Part shown: in pieces, positions 8,968 through 17,862 of the stretch | How positions within the stretch are numbered: the first letter of the stretch is position 1 | Layout: every line of letters begins with the position of its first letter | Source: Terriglobales bacterium | GTDB lineage: Bacteria > Acidobacteriota > Terriglobia > Terriglobales > Acidobacteriaceae | DNA length: 64,000 nucleotides | Direction: 5' to 3' | NCBI GenBank assembly: GCA_016201265.1 | Contig: JACQDD010000116.1 | Coordinates: forward strand, 1 to 64,000 | The notes under the pieces: model-generated | The model's database searches: none | Seen by the model: the letters and a program-made list of their open reading frames with translations, nothing else | What the model was told of the DNA's origin: nothing | Translations under genes and position numbers: made by a program

Positions 8968-10068
8968 ATGTCGCGCTATGTATCCTACCGAGATTTTGAC
9001 TGGGTCCTGATGGGATTCGTGCTCGTACTCTGCACGCTGGGCGTGCTGCAGATCCACAGCGCCACCGCGCACACCAAGTTTGCCGGCGCTCACATCAAGC
9101 AAGTCTACTGGGTGCTGGCGGGCGTAGGGGCAATGTTTCTGGTGAGCCTGGTGAACTATCAGGCGCTGCTGGAAAAAATCCATTGGATGTACGTCGCCTC
9201 GCTGGCCTCGCTGATTGCGGTGCTGCTATTCGGGCAGAAGTACCTGGGAGCGCGGCGCTGGATCAAGATGCCATGGAACGTGCATTTTCAGCCCTCGGAG
9301 TGGGTAAAGCTCATCCTGATTCTGGCGGTGGCCAAGTACTTTGCGGACCTTCACCAGCGGGAACTTTCCTGGTCGGACTTCGTCAAGGCGGGCGCGATCG
9401 TGGGCTTTCCCATGCTGATGGTGCTGGCGCAGCCGGATTTGGGCACCGCGCTCACCTACATTCCAGTCGCGGTGACGGCGCTTTTTCTGGGAGGATTGCG
9501 GCTGCGGCAAGCGCTGCCGGTCGTTCTCCTCGGCACTGCCATCGTGGCCGCAGTGTTTTTCTCGGATCGCGTCCACATCCTCAAGCCCTACCAGAAAGAG
9601 CGTTTGACGAGTTTTCTGAACCCGGATGCGGACCGCCAGGGCTCCGGGTACCAAGTTAATCAATCCCTGATTGCGGTGGGGTCGGGGGGAATCTGGGGAA
9701 GCAGCCAGGGATCGCAGACCCACCTGGCGTTTCTGCCGGTGCCGCAGACGGATTTTATTTTTGCGGCGTTTGCGGAAGAACACGGGTTTGTAGGAGCTCT
9801 TGGGGTTCTGCTGTTATACTTCATTGTGTTGATGCGTTTGACCCAGAACGCGCAAACGGCGCCCGACCGCGCCGGGACGTTTCTGGTGATGGGGGTGGTA
9901 GCTGTGCTTAGCTTCCACGTCCTGGTCAACGTCGGCATGGTGGTTGGCTTTATGCCGGTCACCGGAATACCTTTGCCGCTCATGAGCTACGGTGGGTCGT
10001 CCGTCCTGTTTATGTTTCTGGCGCTGGGGATGGTGATGAACGTCCGGATGCGCCGCTTCGTGAACTGA
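8968..10068 (+). CDS. rodA: rod shape-determining protein RodA (SEDS glycosyltransferase)
   Basis: Polytopic SEDS family; GAFAEEHGFVGALGVLLLY-type motif and GIPLPLMSYGGSSVL. Confidence 0.95.
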   Translation: MSRYVSYRDFDWVLMGFVLVLCTLGVLQIHSATAHTKFAGAHIKQVYWVLAGVGAMFLVSLVNYQALLEKIHWMYVASLASLIAVLLFGQKYLGARRWIKMPWNVHFQPSEWVKLILILAVAKYFADLHQRELSWSDFVKAGAIVGFPMLMVLAQPDLGTALTYIPVAVTALFLGGLRLRQALPVVLLGTAIVAAVFFSDRVHILKPYQKERLTSFLNPDADRQGSGYQVNQSLIAVGSGGIWGSSQGSQTHLAFLPVPQTDFIFAAFAEEHGFVGALGVLLLYFIVLMRLTQNAQTAPDRAGTFLVMGVVAVLSFHVLVNVGMVVGFMPVTGIPLPLMSYGGSSVLFMFLALGMVMNVRMRRFVN

Positions 10069-10186
10069 GGCGGAAGGCGGAGAATTGGCGCCCTTGAGAA
10101 CGGCGCCATGAAACAAGATTACGAACGCCCTCGCGAAAAAGGAGGGCAAATCACCGGCGAAGTGAATGCCGGACAGGATTGAAGCC

Positions 10187-10342
10187 CGTCAGGCTTGGGT
10201 AACGGCCCCCTCAGAAATCTGAGAGAGCGGTCACAAACCTGACGCAGTGCATGACGCGATCAGTGCAGACGAGTTCTGAACGTTCACGGTTGTGCGGGTC
10301 CCTGAAGAGCTCCCGGGAACTTCCGGGCTAGTGCCAGGGACC
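10187..10342 (+). promoter_or_regulatory. structured leader upstream of RNase E/G gene
   Basis: cgtcagg(10187-10193)/cctgacg(10238-10244) enclosing ctcag-aaat-ctgag; ggtccctg(10297-10304)/cagggacc(10335-10342) enclosing cccgg/ccggg. Confidence 0.5.
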
Positions 10343-10409
10343 GCGCTGAACGCCTCAATCCTTCCGACCACCTTCCACTTTGCTCCGGTGAAGAAAACCC
10401 GGAGTTTAC

Positions 10410-13046
10410 ATGAACAAGGAATTGTATGTGTCGTCCACTCCTCACGAAACCAAAGTGGGGATTGTGGAAGATGATCAGCTTGCAGAAATTTACCTGGAAC
10501 TCGAAAACGAATACACCTTAGCGGGTTCCATCTATAAAGGCCGCGTGACGCGCGTGCTGCCCGGCATGCAGTCGGCCTTTGTGGACATTGGACTGGAACG
10601 GGACGCCTTCCTCTACGTTTCCGACTTCATGGATCTGGAGCAGCAGGACGAGGATCTGGACGAGGCGATTCCAGCCGGGCGTCCGCCGGAGGGTCGTTCG
10701 CAGCGGACTCCTGAACCGGCGATGCCAGCGATGGAGGTCCGAACCTCGGGCGCTGTGGAGGCCGAGAGCCAGACGGAAGATGGCGGGATCGAAGCGGTTT
10801 CGTCGGAAGCATCAAGCTCGGGCGGGGATTGGGTACGCGATCCGCGAGGATTTCGCGGGCGGCGGCGCCGCCGCGGACGTCGCCCCGAACGCCCCGAACG
10901 TGGAGAACGCGGCGGTGAGCGCGGGGAACGGGACCGCAATGGATCGGAGCCTCGGCCGGAGTCTCGGCCGGAGACGCGCTTTCAGCGTCCGCCAGCCCAG
11001 GACGCGCGGTCGGGACGCGACTATGATTACGGACCGCCACCGGGATATCAGCCCATCCTTCTTCCGGGCGAGTCTATCTCGAAGTACCGGCGGCAGGCAC
11101 AGGGTTCGGTCGCTCCAGCGGAAGCGCCGGCGCAGGAGCGGTCGTCGCCGGCTACGGTCGCAGGACGCTTTCCCGACGACGAACCAATGTTTGCCGCGGG
11201 AGAGGCGGAACCGCTCCGCGAACAGCATGAGCACGTGAGTGCGGCGGAGGGTTACGACGAGCCACAGGGAATCGTTTCCAGCGCAGCTTCGGAAGTGGTG
11301 GAGCTGGAGACTGGTGCGTCAGAGACGGCTTTGCCGGAGATCGCGCACGAGGCGGATTTCCGGGCCGCCATCCAGGTTCCGACTGCAGACCATATCGAGG
11401 AACAGGAGATCGAAGAGGAAGAAGCCGATCTCGACTCGTACGCGGAGGAACTGGAAGAAGATGCTGCGTTCGAGGAACTGGAAGAAGAGACGCGTGCAGC
11501 GGGAGAGTCAACCTCTACGGTTAGTTTGCAGGAGCCAGCGGCGGAACCGGTAGCCGAGGGTTTGAGTGCCGAGCCGGCCGAAGCCGCCGAGGGAGCTTCG
11601 GAAGCCGTCCTGGAAGAAGAAGAGATGGAGGCGGAGGAACTGGAACTGGAAGAGGCTCAGGAAGAAGCTGAGGCGCTTCTGGAAGCGGAGGCAATTGGCG
11701 CGGGCACGGTGGACGCCAGTGCCGAAGTACGAAGCTCGGCTCCAGAGGCGAGGTTGCAGCGGGCACCGCGTCCGGCGCCGGGGTTTGACCGGCGGCGCGG
11801 ACGCCGCGGGGGCCGGCGTTTCCACCGTCGCGAGAACACGGTTGTACCCCAGATCAGCGAACTGCTCAAGGAAGGGCAGGAGATCCTGGTGCAGATCGCC
11901 AAGGAACCGATCGGAAAGAAGGGCGCGCGCATTACCAGCCACATCGCCCTGCCGGGACGCTTTCTGGTGTACATGCCGACGGTGAATCACACCGGCGTGT
12001 CGCGCAAGATCGCTTCCGAGGAAGAACGGTTGCGGCTGAAGCGAATCATTCACAGCGAGCGGGAGAACGGGCACGGTGGCTTCATCGTGCGCACCGCCGC
12101 GCAGGGAGCGTCGGACGAGGAGCTGCGCGCCGATATCCGTTTCCTGAAGAATCTGTGGACCGAGATCAAGTCGCGGTCGGACAGCAGCAAGCCTCCGGCG
12201 TTGATCTACCACGACCTGAACGTAGTGGAGCGGGTTTTGCGCGACCAGGTAACCTCGGACTTCTCAGTCATCTGGGTGGACACGGAAACGGAATACGAGC
12301 GCATCCTGCGCTTTGCCAACCGTTTCCAGCCGGCGCTGGTGAAGCGGGTCAAGCTTTACACCAAGGAGACGCCGCTCTACGAGCAGTTCGGCCTGAACGA
12401 GGAACTCAACAAGGCGCTGAAGTCGAAGGTCTGGCTGAAGAGTGGCGGATACATCGTCATCAATCAGACCGAGGCGCTGGTGGCGATCGACGTGAACACC
12501 GGCAAGTACGTGGGCAAGACCGCCCGACTGGAAGACACAATCGTCAAGACCAACGTGGATGCGATCCGGGAGATCGTGCGGCAGATCCGGCTGCGCGACC
12601 TGGGCGGGATCATTGTGATTGATTTCATCGACATGGACGAACGCCGCAACCGGCAGAAAGTGATGCAGGCGCTGGAAGAGGCGTTGCGGTTGGATCGCGC
12701 GCCGTCGAAGGCGCTGCAGTTCAACGATTTCGGTCTGGTCGCGATTACACGCAAGCGGGTGAAGCAGTCGCTCGAACGCACGATTGGATCGCCGTGTCCG
12801 TATTGCCAGGCGACCGGGTTCGTGAAGTCAGTGAACACGGTCTGCAACGAGGTGTATGTCGAGATGCGGAAGATCTCGAAGCACCTGGAGCACAGCGACG
12901 TGATGCTGCGCGTGAATCCTGAGGTGGCGAAAGCGCTCAAGGCCAACAATGCGCGCTTGTTGAACGAAATGGAAGAACTGGTGAAGAAGACGATCATCGT
13001 GAAGTCCGATCCGGCGCTGCACCAGGAGCAGTTCGATATTCACTGA
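10410..13046 (+). CDS. ribonuclease E/G family protein with large acidic/Arg-rich insertion in the S1 domain
   Basis: GSIYKGRVTRVLPGMQSAFVDIGLERDAFLYVSDF ... VPQISELLKEGQEILVQIAKEPIGKKGARITSHIALPGRFLVYMP ... LVAIDVNTGKYVGK ... GGIIVIDFIDM ... CPYCQATGFVKS. Confidence 0.95.
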   Translation: MNKELYVSSTPHETKVGIVEDDQLAEIYLELENEYTLAGSIYKGRVTRVLPGMQSAFVDIGLERDAFLYVSDFMDLEQQDEDLDEAIPAGRPPEGRSQRTPEPAMPAMEVRTSGAVEAESQTEDGGIEAVSSEASSSGGDWVRDPRGFRGRRRRRGRRPERPERGERGGERGERDRNGSEPRPESRPETRFQRPPAQDARSGRDYDYGPPPGYQPILLPGESISKYRRQAQGSVAPAEAPAQERSSPATVAGRFPDDEPMFAAGEAEPLREQHEHVSAAEGYDEPQGIVSSAASEVVELETGASETALPEIAHEADFRAAIQVPTADHIEEQEIEEEEADLDSYAEELEEDAAFEELEEETRAAGESTSTVSLQEPAAEPVAEGLSAEPAEAAEGASEAVLEEEEMEAEELELEEAQEEAEALLEAEAIGAGTVDASAEVRSSAPEARLQRAPRPAPGFDRRRGRRGGRRFHRRENTVVPQISELLKEGQEILVQIAKEPIGKKGARITSHIALPGRFLVYMPTVNHTGVSRKIASEEERLRLKRIIHSERENGHGGFIVRTAAQGASDEELRADIRFLKNLWTEIKSRSDSSKPPALIYHDLNVVERVLRDQVTSDFSVIWVDTETEYERILRFANRFQPALVKRVKLYTKETPLYEQFGLNEELNKALKSKVWLKSGGYIVINQTEALVAIDVNTGKYVGKTARLEDTIVKTNVDAIREIVRQIRLRDLGGIIVIDFIDMDERRNRQKVMQALEEALRLDRAPSKALQFNDFGLVAITRKRVKQSLERTIGSPCPYCQATGFVKSVNTVCNEVYVEMRKISKHLEHSDVMLRVNPEVAKALKANNARLLNEMEELVKKTIIVKSDPALHQEQFDIH

Positions 13047-13050
13047 GCGG

Positions 13051-13102
13051 ATCGCTGCTGGCTACTGGCAGGCGCTGCGAGCTATGCGCTGCGAGCTACG
13101 AG
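13051..13102. repeat. intergenic word repeat (gctgcgagctatgcgctgcgagctacgag)
   Basis: Same gagctacgag words as at 24-50 and 15210-15223. Confidence 0.55.
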
Positions 13103-13134
13103 GGGACTCGTGAAAACGAGTCCCCCTTGTTTTG
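13102..13134 (+). terminator. intrinsic terminator after RNase E/G gene
   Basis: ggggactcgt-gaaa-acgagtcccc followed by cttgtttt. Confidence 0.75.
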
Positions 13135-13162
13135 TGGCAGATGTGCGTTGTGATCGGGACTT

Positions 13163-13546
13163 CTAGATCCGCCCCTCGCGGACTCTTTGCAAAAAGTCCT
13201 GGGCTTCGGCGCGGGCTCGGGCCATCACCTTGGGGTCGTTGCGGTGTTCGAGGCCGATCTCGTCGAGCGCGATGTCAACGGCATCCTTGGGCTTGTAGCC
13301 GACCTTGATCAGTTTCATCACCCGCTTGGTGAACGATGGTTCGGTCGAGGTGTCTTCGATTTCCTTGCGCGGGACGGCGATCTCGCATACATGCTCACGG
13401 AACTTCAGCGAGGCCAGGCGGTCGTAGGCGCGTTTCGCTTCTGGATCGCTGAGGAACGTGGGGACTGGAAATTTCCAGGAACAATTCGAGCAACTCCAGC
13501 CGCCGCTTTCGGGGTCGTCAATCCAGATTAAAGTTGGCGTCATCAC
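13163..13546 (-). CDS. hypothetical protein with CxxC (GGWSCSNCSWKF)
   Basis: Full ORF, RBS region compatible, downstream of and co-directional with the 487-aa gene. Confidence 0.6.
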   Translation of the reverse strand: MMTPTLIWIDDPESGGWSCSNCSWKFPVPTFLSDPEAKRAYDRLASLKFREHVCEIAVPRKEIEDTSTEPSFTKRVMKLIKVGYKPKDAVDIALDEIGLEHRNDPKVMARARAEAQDFLQRVREGRI

Positions 13547-13604
13547 AACCGTTCACAGGCTGGTTGCTTCATGATCTGCCAGAACGCTCGATTGCGCAAA
13601 CGGC

Positions 13605-15068
13605 CTAGGCTTGCGCCAGGATCTTGACGACCTGATCGGTGCGTTCGCGGAGTTTCTCGAGTGAGCCGCGGAGAGCCTCGCTTCGGGCCTGCATGTCGTC
13701 CTGTTGGCTAATCTGCAGGGCCAGCCGGTCCACGGCTTCCGAGAGCCGTTTCGCGAGGTCAAGGAGAACCACCAGAGAGTCGGCGTGCAACTTCCAGATG
13801 GAGGGGGAATTCTGGGAACGCTTGAACTCTTCCATTTCGGTGGTCATGCGGGCAGAAACGGCCACCGTGCGGAGCAACATGCGGGCGACATCGGCGCGCG
13901 GGCTGGCTTCCTCCAGATAGTCGGCGGTATAGGCCTCGACTTCGGCCGGGCTGAGCATCAGGTTGAAGTAGCGCATGGGCACGATCTGGCGGAACTTGGG
14001 ATCGGCGACGCGCACAAAGATGCGGATGGACTCTTCCACTCGGCGCAATTTCGCTTCTTCGATGGAGAGCGACTGGGGAGTCATGGCGGCGGGAACGAAC
14101 TTGGGGGCGCGCGCGGGTGCAGCGGCGGCGCCTCCGGCTCCGACGGAGTGAGCGGCAGTCGCGGGCCGAGGCGCGCGGCGGAGGGGTGGCCTTCGCTCCA
14201 ATTCTTTTTTCAGCTTGGAGACGCGGCGGAATTTTTCCAGGGCAGCAGCGTAGTCCACCTTGAGCAGTTCGTTCTCGTTCAGGGCGGCGACATGCTCAAC
14301 GGTGACTTCGACACCGTCCACCGTGCTGAGGATGCTGCCGCCGAGTTCTTCGAGCCGGTGGGCAAAATCCTTGATCTCGTTGGCGGCGGCGGAAAAGAGT
14401 GTGTCGAAACGGTCCCCGAACGCGGCATTGTAAGGCGCGAGTGTGGCCAGCACGCCGGGGTGATAGAACGAATCGCCCAGAGAGGCCTTCAGTTCGCGGA
14501 CGCGGGGAATGATGCCGGAATCCATGAGGGCATTGAAATCCTGGAAATGATTGGCTTCGTCGAGCAAGGGGCCGAATTCGCGCAGCCGTTGCACGTGTTG
14601 CTCCGGAAGAATAGGGGCCTCGGACTCGGACAGAATCTCAAGCAGCGCAATTTCAAAAGGCGAGAGGGGGAGCGATCCATCGAGACCGTAACCACTCCGT
14701 TCCCACTGGCCGGGAACGCGAGGATGCCGGAAGAGGAACGTGGCCACCAGGTCGGTCTTGTCGCGATTGGCGCCGGAATCGTCGCGGTGGCGGGCAAAGT
14801 AGCGCAGGAGAGCCTCGGCCACTTCGGGATCGAGGGCAGAGGGCATGCCGAGACGCAGGATGGCAGGAGTGACCGCCATATCCAGGAGCTGGATCCAGAC
14901 GTGGATGTGGTCCAGGGTGCGGCGGACGTCGTCGGTATGCCCGATGGCCTCAGGCGTGAGTTCTGCGGGCGTGGGAATCTCTCCGCCCAGGTGGTCGCCC
15001 ATGAGGCGCTGGTAAAAGCTCTGGACGGTCGCCAGCAGGGCTAATTCCCATTTCGGATCCTCTGCCAA
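13605..15068 (-). CDS. hypothetical protein, 487 aa
   Basis: Long ORF with ordinary bacterial protein composition; no family recognised. Confidence 0.7.
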   Translation of the reverse strand: MAEDPKWELALLATVQSFYQRLMGDHLGGEIPTPAELTPEAIGHTDDVRRTLDHIHVWIQLLDMAVTPAILRLGMPSALDPEVAEALLRYFARHRDDSGANRDKTDLVATFLFRHPRVPGQWERSGYGLDGSLPLSPFEIALLEILSESEAPILPEQHVQRLREFGPLLDEANHFQDFNALMDSGIIPRVRELKASLGDSFYHPGVLATLAPYNAAFGDRFDTLFSAAANEIKDFAHRLEELGGSILSTVDGVEVTVEHVAALNENELLKVDYAAALEKFRRVSKLKKELERRPPLRRAPRPATAAHSVGAGGAAAAPARAPKFVPAAMTPQSLSIEEAKLRRVEESIRIFVRVADPKFRQIVPMRYFNLMLSPAEVEAYTADYLEEASPRADVARMLLRTVAVSARMTTEMEEFKRSQNSPSIWKLHADSLVVLLDLAKRLSEAVDRLALQISQQDDMQARSEALRGSLEKLRERTDQVVKILAQA

Positions 15069-15186
15069 ACCCTCTCCTTCGGAGGCAAGGTTCCCAGTTG
15101 TCTTCTAAAGGGTTAGCCCTAGTAAAACCGAAAGCGGAACCCGGCGCAATTGGTTACGTGGTTACGGAAGTGACAGCACGGAAGAC

Positions 15187-15263
15187 AGTAGTCGGTAGTC
15201 AGGAGTCAGCTACGAGCTACGAGCCGGGCCCCAAGCCCAAAGCCCAGAGCCTAAAGCCCACTA
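15187..15263. repeat. intergenic word repeat (agtagtcggtagtcaggagtcagctacgagctacgagc...aagcccaaagcccagagcctaaagccc)
   Basis: Tandemly varied words agtcggtagtcagg, gctacgagctacgag, aagcccaaagccc. Confidence 0.6.
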
Positions 15264-16118
15264 CTGAAACACCACGGTCTTGTTCCCATACAGCAAAACC
15301 CGGTTTTCGACGTGCCAGCGGACGGCGCGGGAGAGGACGACTTTTTCGATGTCGCGGCCTTTCTGGATCAGGTCGTCGATGGTGTCGCGGTGGTAGATGC
15401 GGACTACGTCCTGCTCGATGATGGGCCCGTCGTCGAGCACTTCGGTAACGTAGTGGGCAGTGGCGCCGATGAGTTTGACCCCCCGCTGAAAGGCTTGGTG
15501 GTAAGGCCGGGAACCGATGAACGCCGGAAGGAAAGAGTGGTGGATATTGATAAGGTTCTGGGAACCGACGGCGGCAGTCAACTCGGTCGAGAGCACCTGC
15601 ATGTAGCGCGCGAGCACGACCAGGTTGCACTGATGCTCGCGGATCAGCGCGAGCTGTTTCTGTTCGGCTTCGCGCTTGTTGTCTTTCGTGACCAGCACGA
15701 CGAAGTAGGGGACGTGGTAGAAGTCGGCGATGCGCTGATTGTCAGGATGGTTGGAAAGAATGAGCGGAATCTCGCAGCGGAGTTCGCCGCTCTGGTGGCG
15801 GTAGAGCAGGTCCTGAAGGCAGTGGTCGTACTTGGAGACGAAGATCGCGAGCCGCGGCCGGTCGGTCGAGTGGGCAAGGCGCCAGTCCATTTGGAATTCG
15901 GTGGCGATGGGGGCGAAACGCTCGGCAAATTGCGCGAGGTCAAAATCGAATTCCGAGGGGTCGAACTCGACGCGGGTGAGAAAAAGATTCGATTCTTCGT
16001 CTCCGTGCTCGTCGGCGAACAGGATGTTGCCGTTGTGGTGAAAAATGAAATCGGCGATGGAGGCGACCACGCCCTTGCGGTCGGGACAGGAGACGAGAAG
16101 GATGGCGGAGTTGCGCAT
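15261..16118 (-). CDS. purU: formyltetrahydrofolate deformylase
   Basis: ACT domain (AILLVSCPDRKGVVASIADFIFHHNGNIL) plus formyltransferase core (HHSFLPAFIGSRPYHQAFQRGVKLIGATAHYVTEVLDDGPIIEQ). Start revised from 16214. Confidence 0.95.
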   Translation of the reverse strand: MRNSAILLVSCPDRKGVVASIADFIFHHNGNILFADEHGDEESNLFLTRVEFDPSEFDFDLAQFAERFAPIATEFQMDWRLAHSTDRPRLAIFVSKYDHCLQDLLYRHQSGELRCEIPLILSNHPDNQRIADFYHVPYFVVLVTKDNKREAEQKQLALIREHQCNLVVLARYMQVLSTELTAAVGSQNLINIHHSFLPAFIGSRPYHQAFQRGVKLIGATAHYVTEVLDDGPIIEQDVVRIYHRDTIDDLIQKGRDIEKVVLSRAVRWHVENRVLLYGNKTVVFQ

Positions 16119-16132
16119 AGGTGAATTGGGTT

Positions 16133-16209
16133 GCCTTGGTGAACCTTCGTGCCCTTCGTGGTTAAGAAGAACCGGGAAACCACAAAGGACACGAAGGATC
16201 ACGAAGGAA
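16133..16209. repeat. palindromic ccttcgtg/cacgaagg element
   Basis: gaaccttcgtgcccttcgtggtt ... aaaccacaaaggacacgaaggatcacgaagg. Confidence 0.75.
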
Positions 16210-16254
16210 GACAATGGTTGCCAGCGAGGGCGCCCGCGCTACCTTTTCAAGTCG

Positions 16255-17862
16255 CTACTTCTTCAAAGCCTGGGCGATCTCGCGGGCGGCGTTGGCGCCG
16301 GAGCCGCCGGTTAATCCCGTCCCGGGATGGGTGCCGTTGCCGCACAGATACAGCTTGTCGATTGGCGTCTGATAGCGTGCCCAATCGAGCAGCGGCCGCA
16401 TGGTAAAGAACTGATCGAGAGCAAGTTCGCCGTGAAAAATATGGCCGCCGGTGAGACCGTAAGTCTCTTCGAAATCTTTGGGTGTAATGATCTGGTGGCG
16501 GAGGATCTTCTGCGGGAGCGTGGGGGCGTACTGCGTGATCGTTTTCACGACTGCTTCACCGAGAGCCGTCCGCTGGCTTTCCCAATCGGAATTTCTTAGT
16601 TTGTAGGGCGCATACTGCATGTAAATGGACATCACGTGCTGGCCTGCCGGCGCGAGCGACGGATCGGTGAGCGAAGGGAACGTGATCTCAAGGTAAGGCT
16701 GACGGGAGAAGTTGCCGTACTTTGATTCGTCGAAAGCGCGCTCCAGGTAATCAATTTCGGGGCTGATCTGAATCCGGCCTTTCAGCAGGTCGCCGTTGCC
16801 CTTGGCTTTGAGTGCCGGGAAGTCGGGCAGACCCGAGAGCGCCAGATTGATCTTCGCGACCGTTCCCAGGGAGCGATAGTTCTTGATTTTCTGGACGAAG
16901 TCGGGGGCGAGGTGCGTGGGATCGACCAGGCGCATCAGAGTGCGTTTGGGGTCGGCGTTCGAGACAACGGCCTTGGCGGATATTTCTTCCCCGGATGCCA
17001 GCACGACCCCGGTGGCGACGCCGTCCTTGACGCGGATCTCGGCGACATCGGCGTTGGTACGAATTTCGGCGCCCGCTTGCTTTGCAACCGCGGCCATGGC
17101 TTGCGTGACGGAACCCGCGCCTCCGGTGGCGAATTGTACGGTCCCGACCGGAGTCGGATCGGCGGCGGCGCGCAACAGTAGAACCAGGGCGCTGCCCGCC
17201 GACCACGGTCCCAGGAAAGTTCCGAAGATACCGCGGGCGGCGACCGTGGCGCGCAGGGGTTCGGTGTCGAAGAACTCGGCGGCCAGATCGGCGACGGCCA
17301 TCGGTCCCCAACGCAGGAAACGGTACATGTCTTTTTTGCCGAGATTGCGGATGGAGCGCCCGGTTTTCAGCATTCCCCAGAGATCGCCGGTCGAGGGGTT
17401 GTCGATATTGGGCGGCGTGAGCGCGAGCGCTTCGCCGATGACCTTGCCGATTTTGGCCAGCGCGTTGCCGAAATCAGCATATCCGGCAGCGTCTTTCTGC
17501 GACCATTGCGAGATTTCCTGCGCGGCCTTCTTCGTGTCGGAGTAAAGAATCAGCGCCCGTCCATCCGGCTGCAGAGAAACGGTGCTCACGTCCGGAGTGG
17601 TCCGCTTGAGCCCGTGCCGCTCCAACTGCATGTCGCGCACAACGTCGGCGCGGAGAGAACCGGTGTTATGCACCAGAGTGGAACAGCGGAAGCCGGGATG
17701 AAATTCTTCGGTGACGGCGGCGCCGCCGACCTGGGCGCGGCGCTCGAGCACCAGCGGCTTGAATCCGGCTTTGGCGAGATAGAAGGCGGTGACCAGTCCG
17801 TTATGTCCGCCGCCGATGATGATCACATCGCGTGTTTCGGCCATGGTCTTTGTTTCGGACAT
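16255..17862 (-). CDS. phytoene-desaturase/PYROXD2-like FAD-dependent oxidoreductase
   Basis: DVIIIGGGHNGLVTAFYLAKAGFKPLVLERRAQVGGAAVTEE; LTGGHIFHGELALDQFFTMRP; LYLCGNGTHPGTGLTGGSG. Confidence 0.9.
   Translation of the reverse strand: MSETKTMAETRDVIIIGGGHNGLVTAFYLAKAGFKPLVLERRAQVGGAAVTEEFHPGFRCSTLVHNTGSLRADVVRDMQLERHGLKRTTPDVSTVSLQPDGRALILYSDTKKAAQEISQWSQKDAAGYADFGNALAKIGKVIGEALALTPPNIDNPSTGDLWGMLKTGRSIRNLGKKDMYRFLRWGPMAVADLAAEFFDTEPLRATVAARGIFGTFLGPWSAGSALVLLLRAAADPTPVGTVQFATGGAGSVTQAMAAVAKQAGAEIRTNADVAEIRVKDGVATGVVLASGEEISAKAVVSNADPKRTLMRLVDPTHLAPDFVQKIKNYRSLGTVAKINLALSGLPDFPALKAKGNGDLLKGRIQISPEIDYLERAFDESKYGNFSRQPYLEITFPSLTDPSLAPAGQHVMSIYMQYAPYKLRNSDWESQRTALGEAVVKTITQYAPTLPQKILRHQIITPKDFEETYGLTGGHIFHGELALDQFFTMRPLLDWARYQTPIDKLYLCGNGTHPGTGLTGGSGANAAREIAQALKK

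Noticed and set aside
13704-15044. 446-aa plus-strand ORF antisense to the 487-aa gene
   Set aside because: Gly/His-rich low-information translation opposite a better-supported gene; shadow ORF.
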